The notes under the pieces are model-generated. The model made no database searches and was not told where the DNA came from. It worked only from the letters and a program-made list of their open reading frames with translations. From assembly GCA_021849995.1 (NCBI GenBank), contig JAJZSC010000301.1, positions 1 to 5,026 of the forward strand: 5,026 nucleotides of DNA. The letters are read 5' to 3'. This DNA is from Bacillota bacterium (lineage in GTDB: Bacteria; Bacillota; Desulfitobacteriia; Desulfitobacteriales; Desulfitobacteriaceae). The position numbers were made by a program, and so were the translations under genes. Positions within the stretch are counted from its first letter, which is position 1. Each line of letters begins with the position of its first letter. Shown here one piece after another: positions 4,944 through 5,026 of the stretch.

Positions 4944-5026
4944 TTAACTTGGCACAGTTACCTTAACACAGTTACGCCCCTTTGATTTTGCTAAATACAA
5001 AGCTTTGTCTGCCCCTTCGATGCATT
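4944..5026 (-). CDS. C-terminal end of a GGDEF-domain (diguanylate cyclase-type) protein, 5' part outside window
   Basis: The minus frame entering from the right edge reads CIEGADKALYLAKSKGRNCV then KVTVPS, and stops at TAA 4946-4944. ADKALYxAKxxGRN is the characteristic final helix of GGDEF domains, which make cyclic di-GMP from two GTP. Only 26 residues are visible, so catalytic motif, inhibitory site and sensory domains cannot be judged, and a degenerate GGDEF protein is possible. The last codons contain a 9-bp direct repeat, GTAACTGTG, at 4975-4967 and 4961-4953. The gene lies upstream, in transcription order, of the exported-protein gene, with a 235-nt structured gap between them. Confidence 0.85.
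   Translation of the reverse strand, partial: CIEGADKALYLAKSKGRNCVKVTVPS

Overview
The window looks like chromosomal DNA from an anaerobic, low-to-mid GC Firmicute, most plausibly a clostridial Peptococcaceae-type organism such as the Desulfosporosinus/Desulfitobacterium group. This is inferred from the ferredoxin/[FeFe]-hydrogenase sensor fusion, GGAGG-type ribosome binding sites and AT-rich spacers; no marker gene fixes the taxon. Every gene I accept lies on the minus strand, so the window is best read from right to left.

Right to left: (1) 4944-5026 is the last 26 codons of a GGDEF-domain (diguanylate cyclase-type) protein cut by the window edge. (2) 4709-4943 is a leader region with two strong inverted repeats, one of them a perfect 16-bp stem-loop just before the next ribosome binding site. 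(3) 4211-4708 encodes a 165-residue exported, highly charged helical protein with a SHOCT-like C-terminus. (4) 4028-4171 is a possible 47-residue membrane miniprotein 39 nt behind it. (5) 3642-4027 is an AT-rich, gene-free spacer. (6) 1722-3629 encodes a cytoplasmic fusion of two ferredoxin clusters, an [FeFe]-hydrogenase H-cluster domain, a further four-cysteine Fe-S domain and a methyl-accepting chemotaxis signalling hairpin. (7) 1571-1721 holds a decayed, frameshifted piece of a GGDEF domain directly abutting the stop codon of that fusion. (8) 1002-1570 is non-coding, with several dyads and a weak terminator candidate. (9) 1-1001 is the N-terminal 333 residues of an OafA/YrhL-type membrane acyltransferase running off the left edge, in clearly GC-richer DNA.

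The most interesting item is the hydrogenase-chemoreceptor fusion. It keeps the H-cluster ligand cysteines but lacks the catalytic proton-relay cysteine and the usual acidic relay residues. This fits a hydrogen or redox sensor feeding a chemotaxis-type kinase complex better than a working hydrogenase. Its C-terminal coiled-coil arm is about 20 residues shorter than its N-terminal arm, and a GGDEF relic begins at the very next codon. This suggests that a deletion or recombination trimmed the receptor. A live GGDEF gene at the right edge and a dead one at 1571-1721 also hint at local c-di-GMP signalling turnover. No mobile element, RNA gene or CRISPR array was seen.
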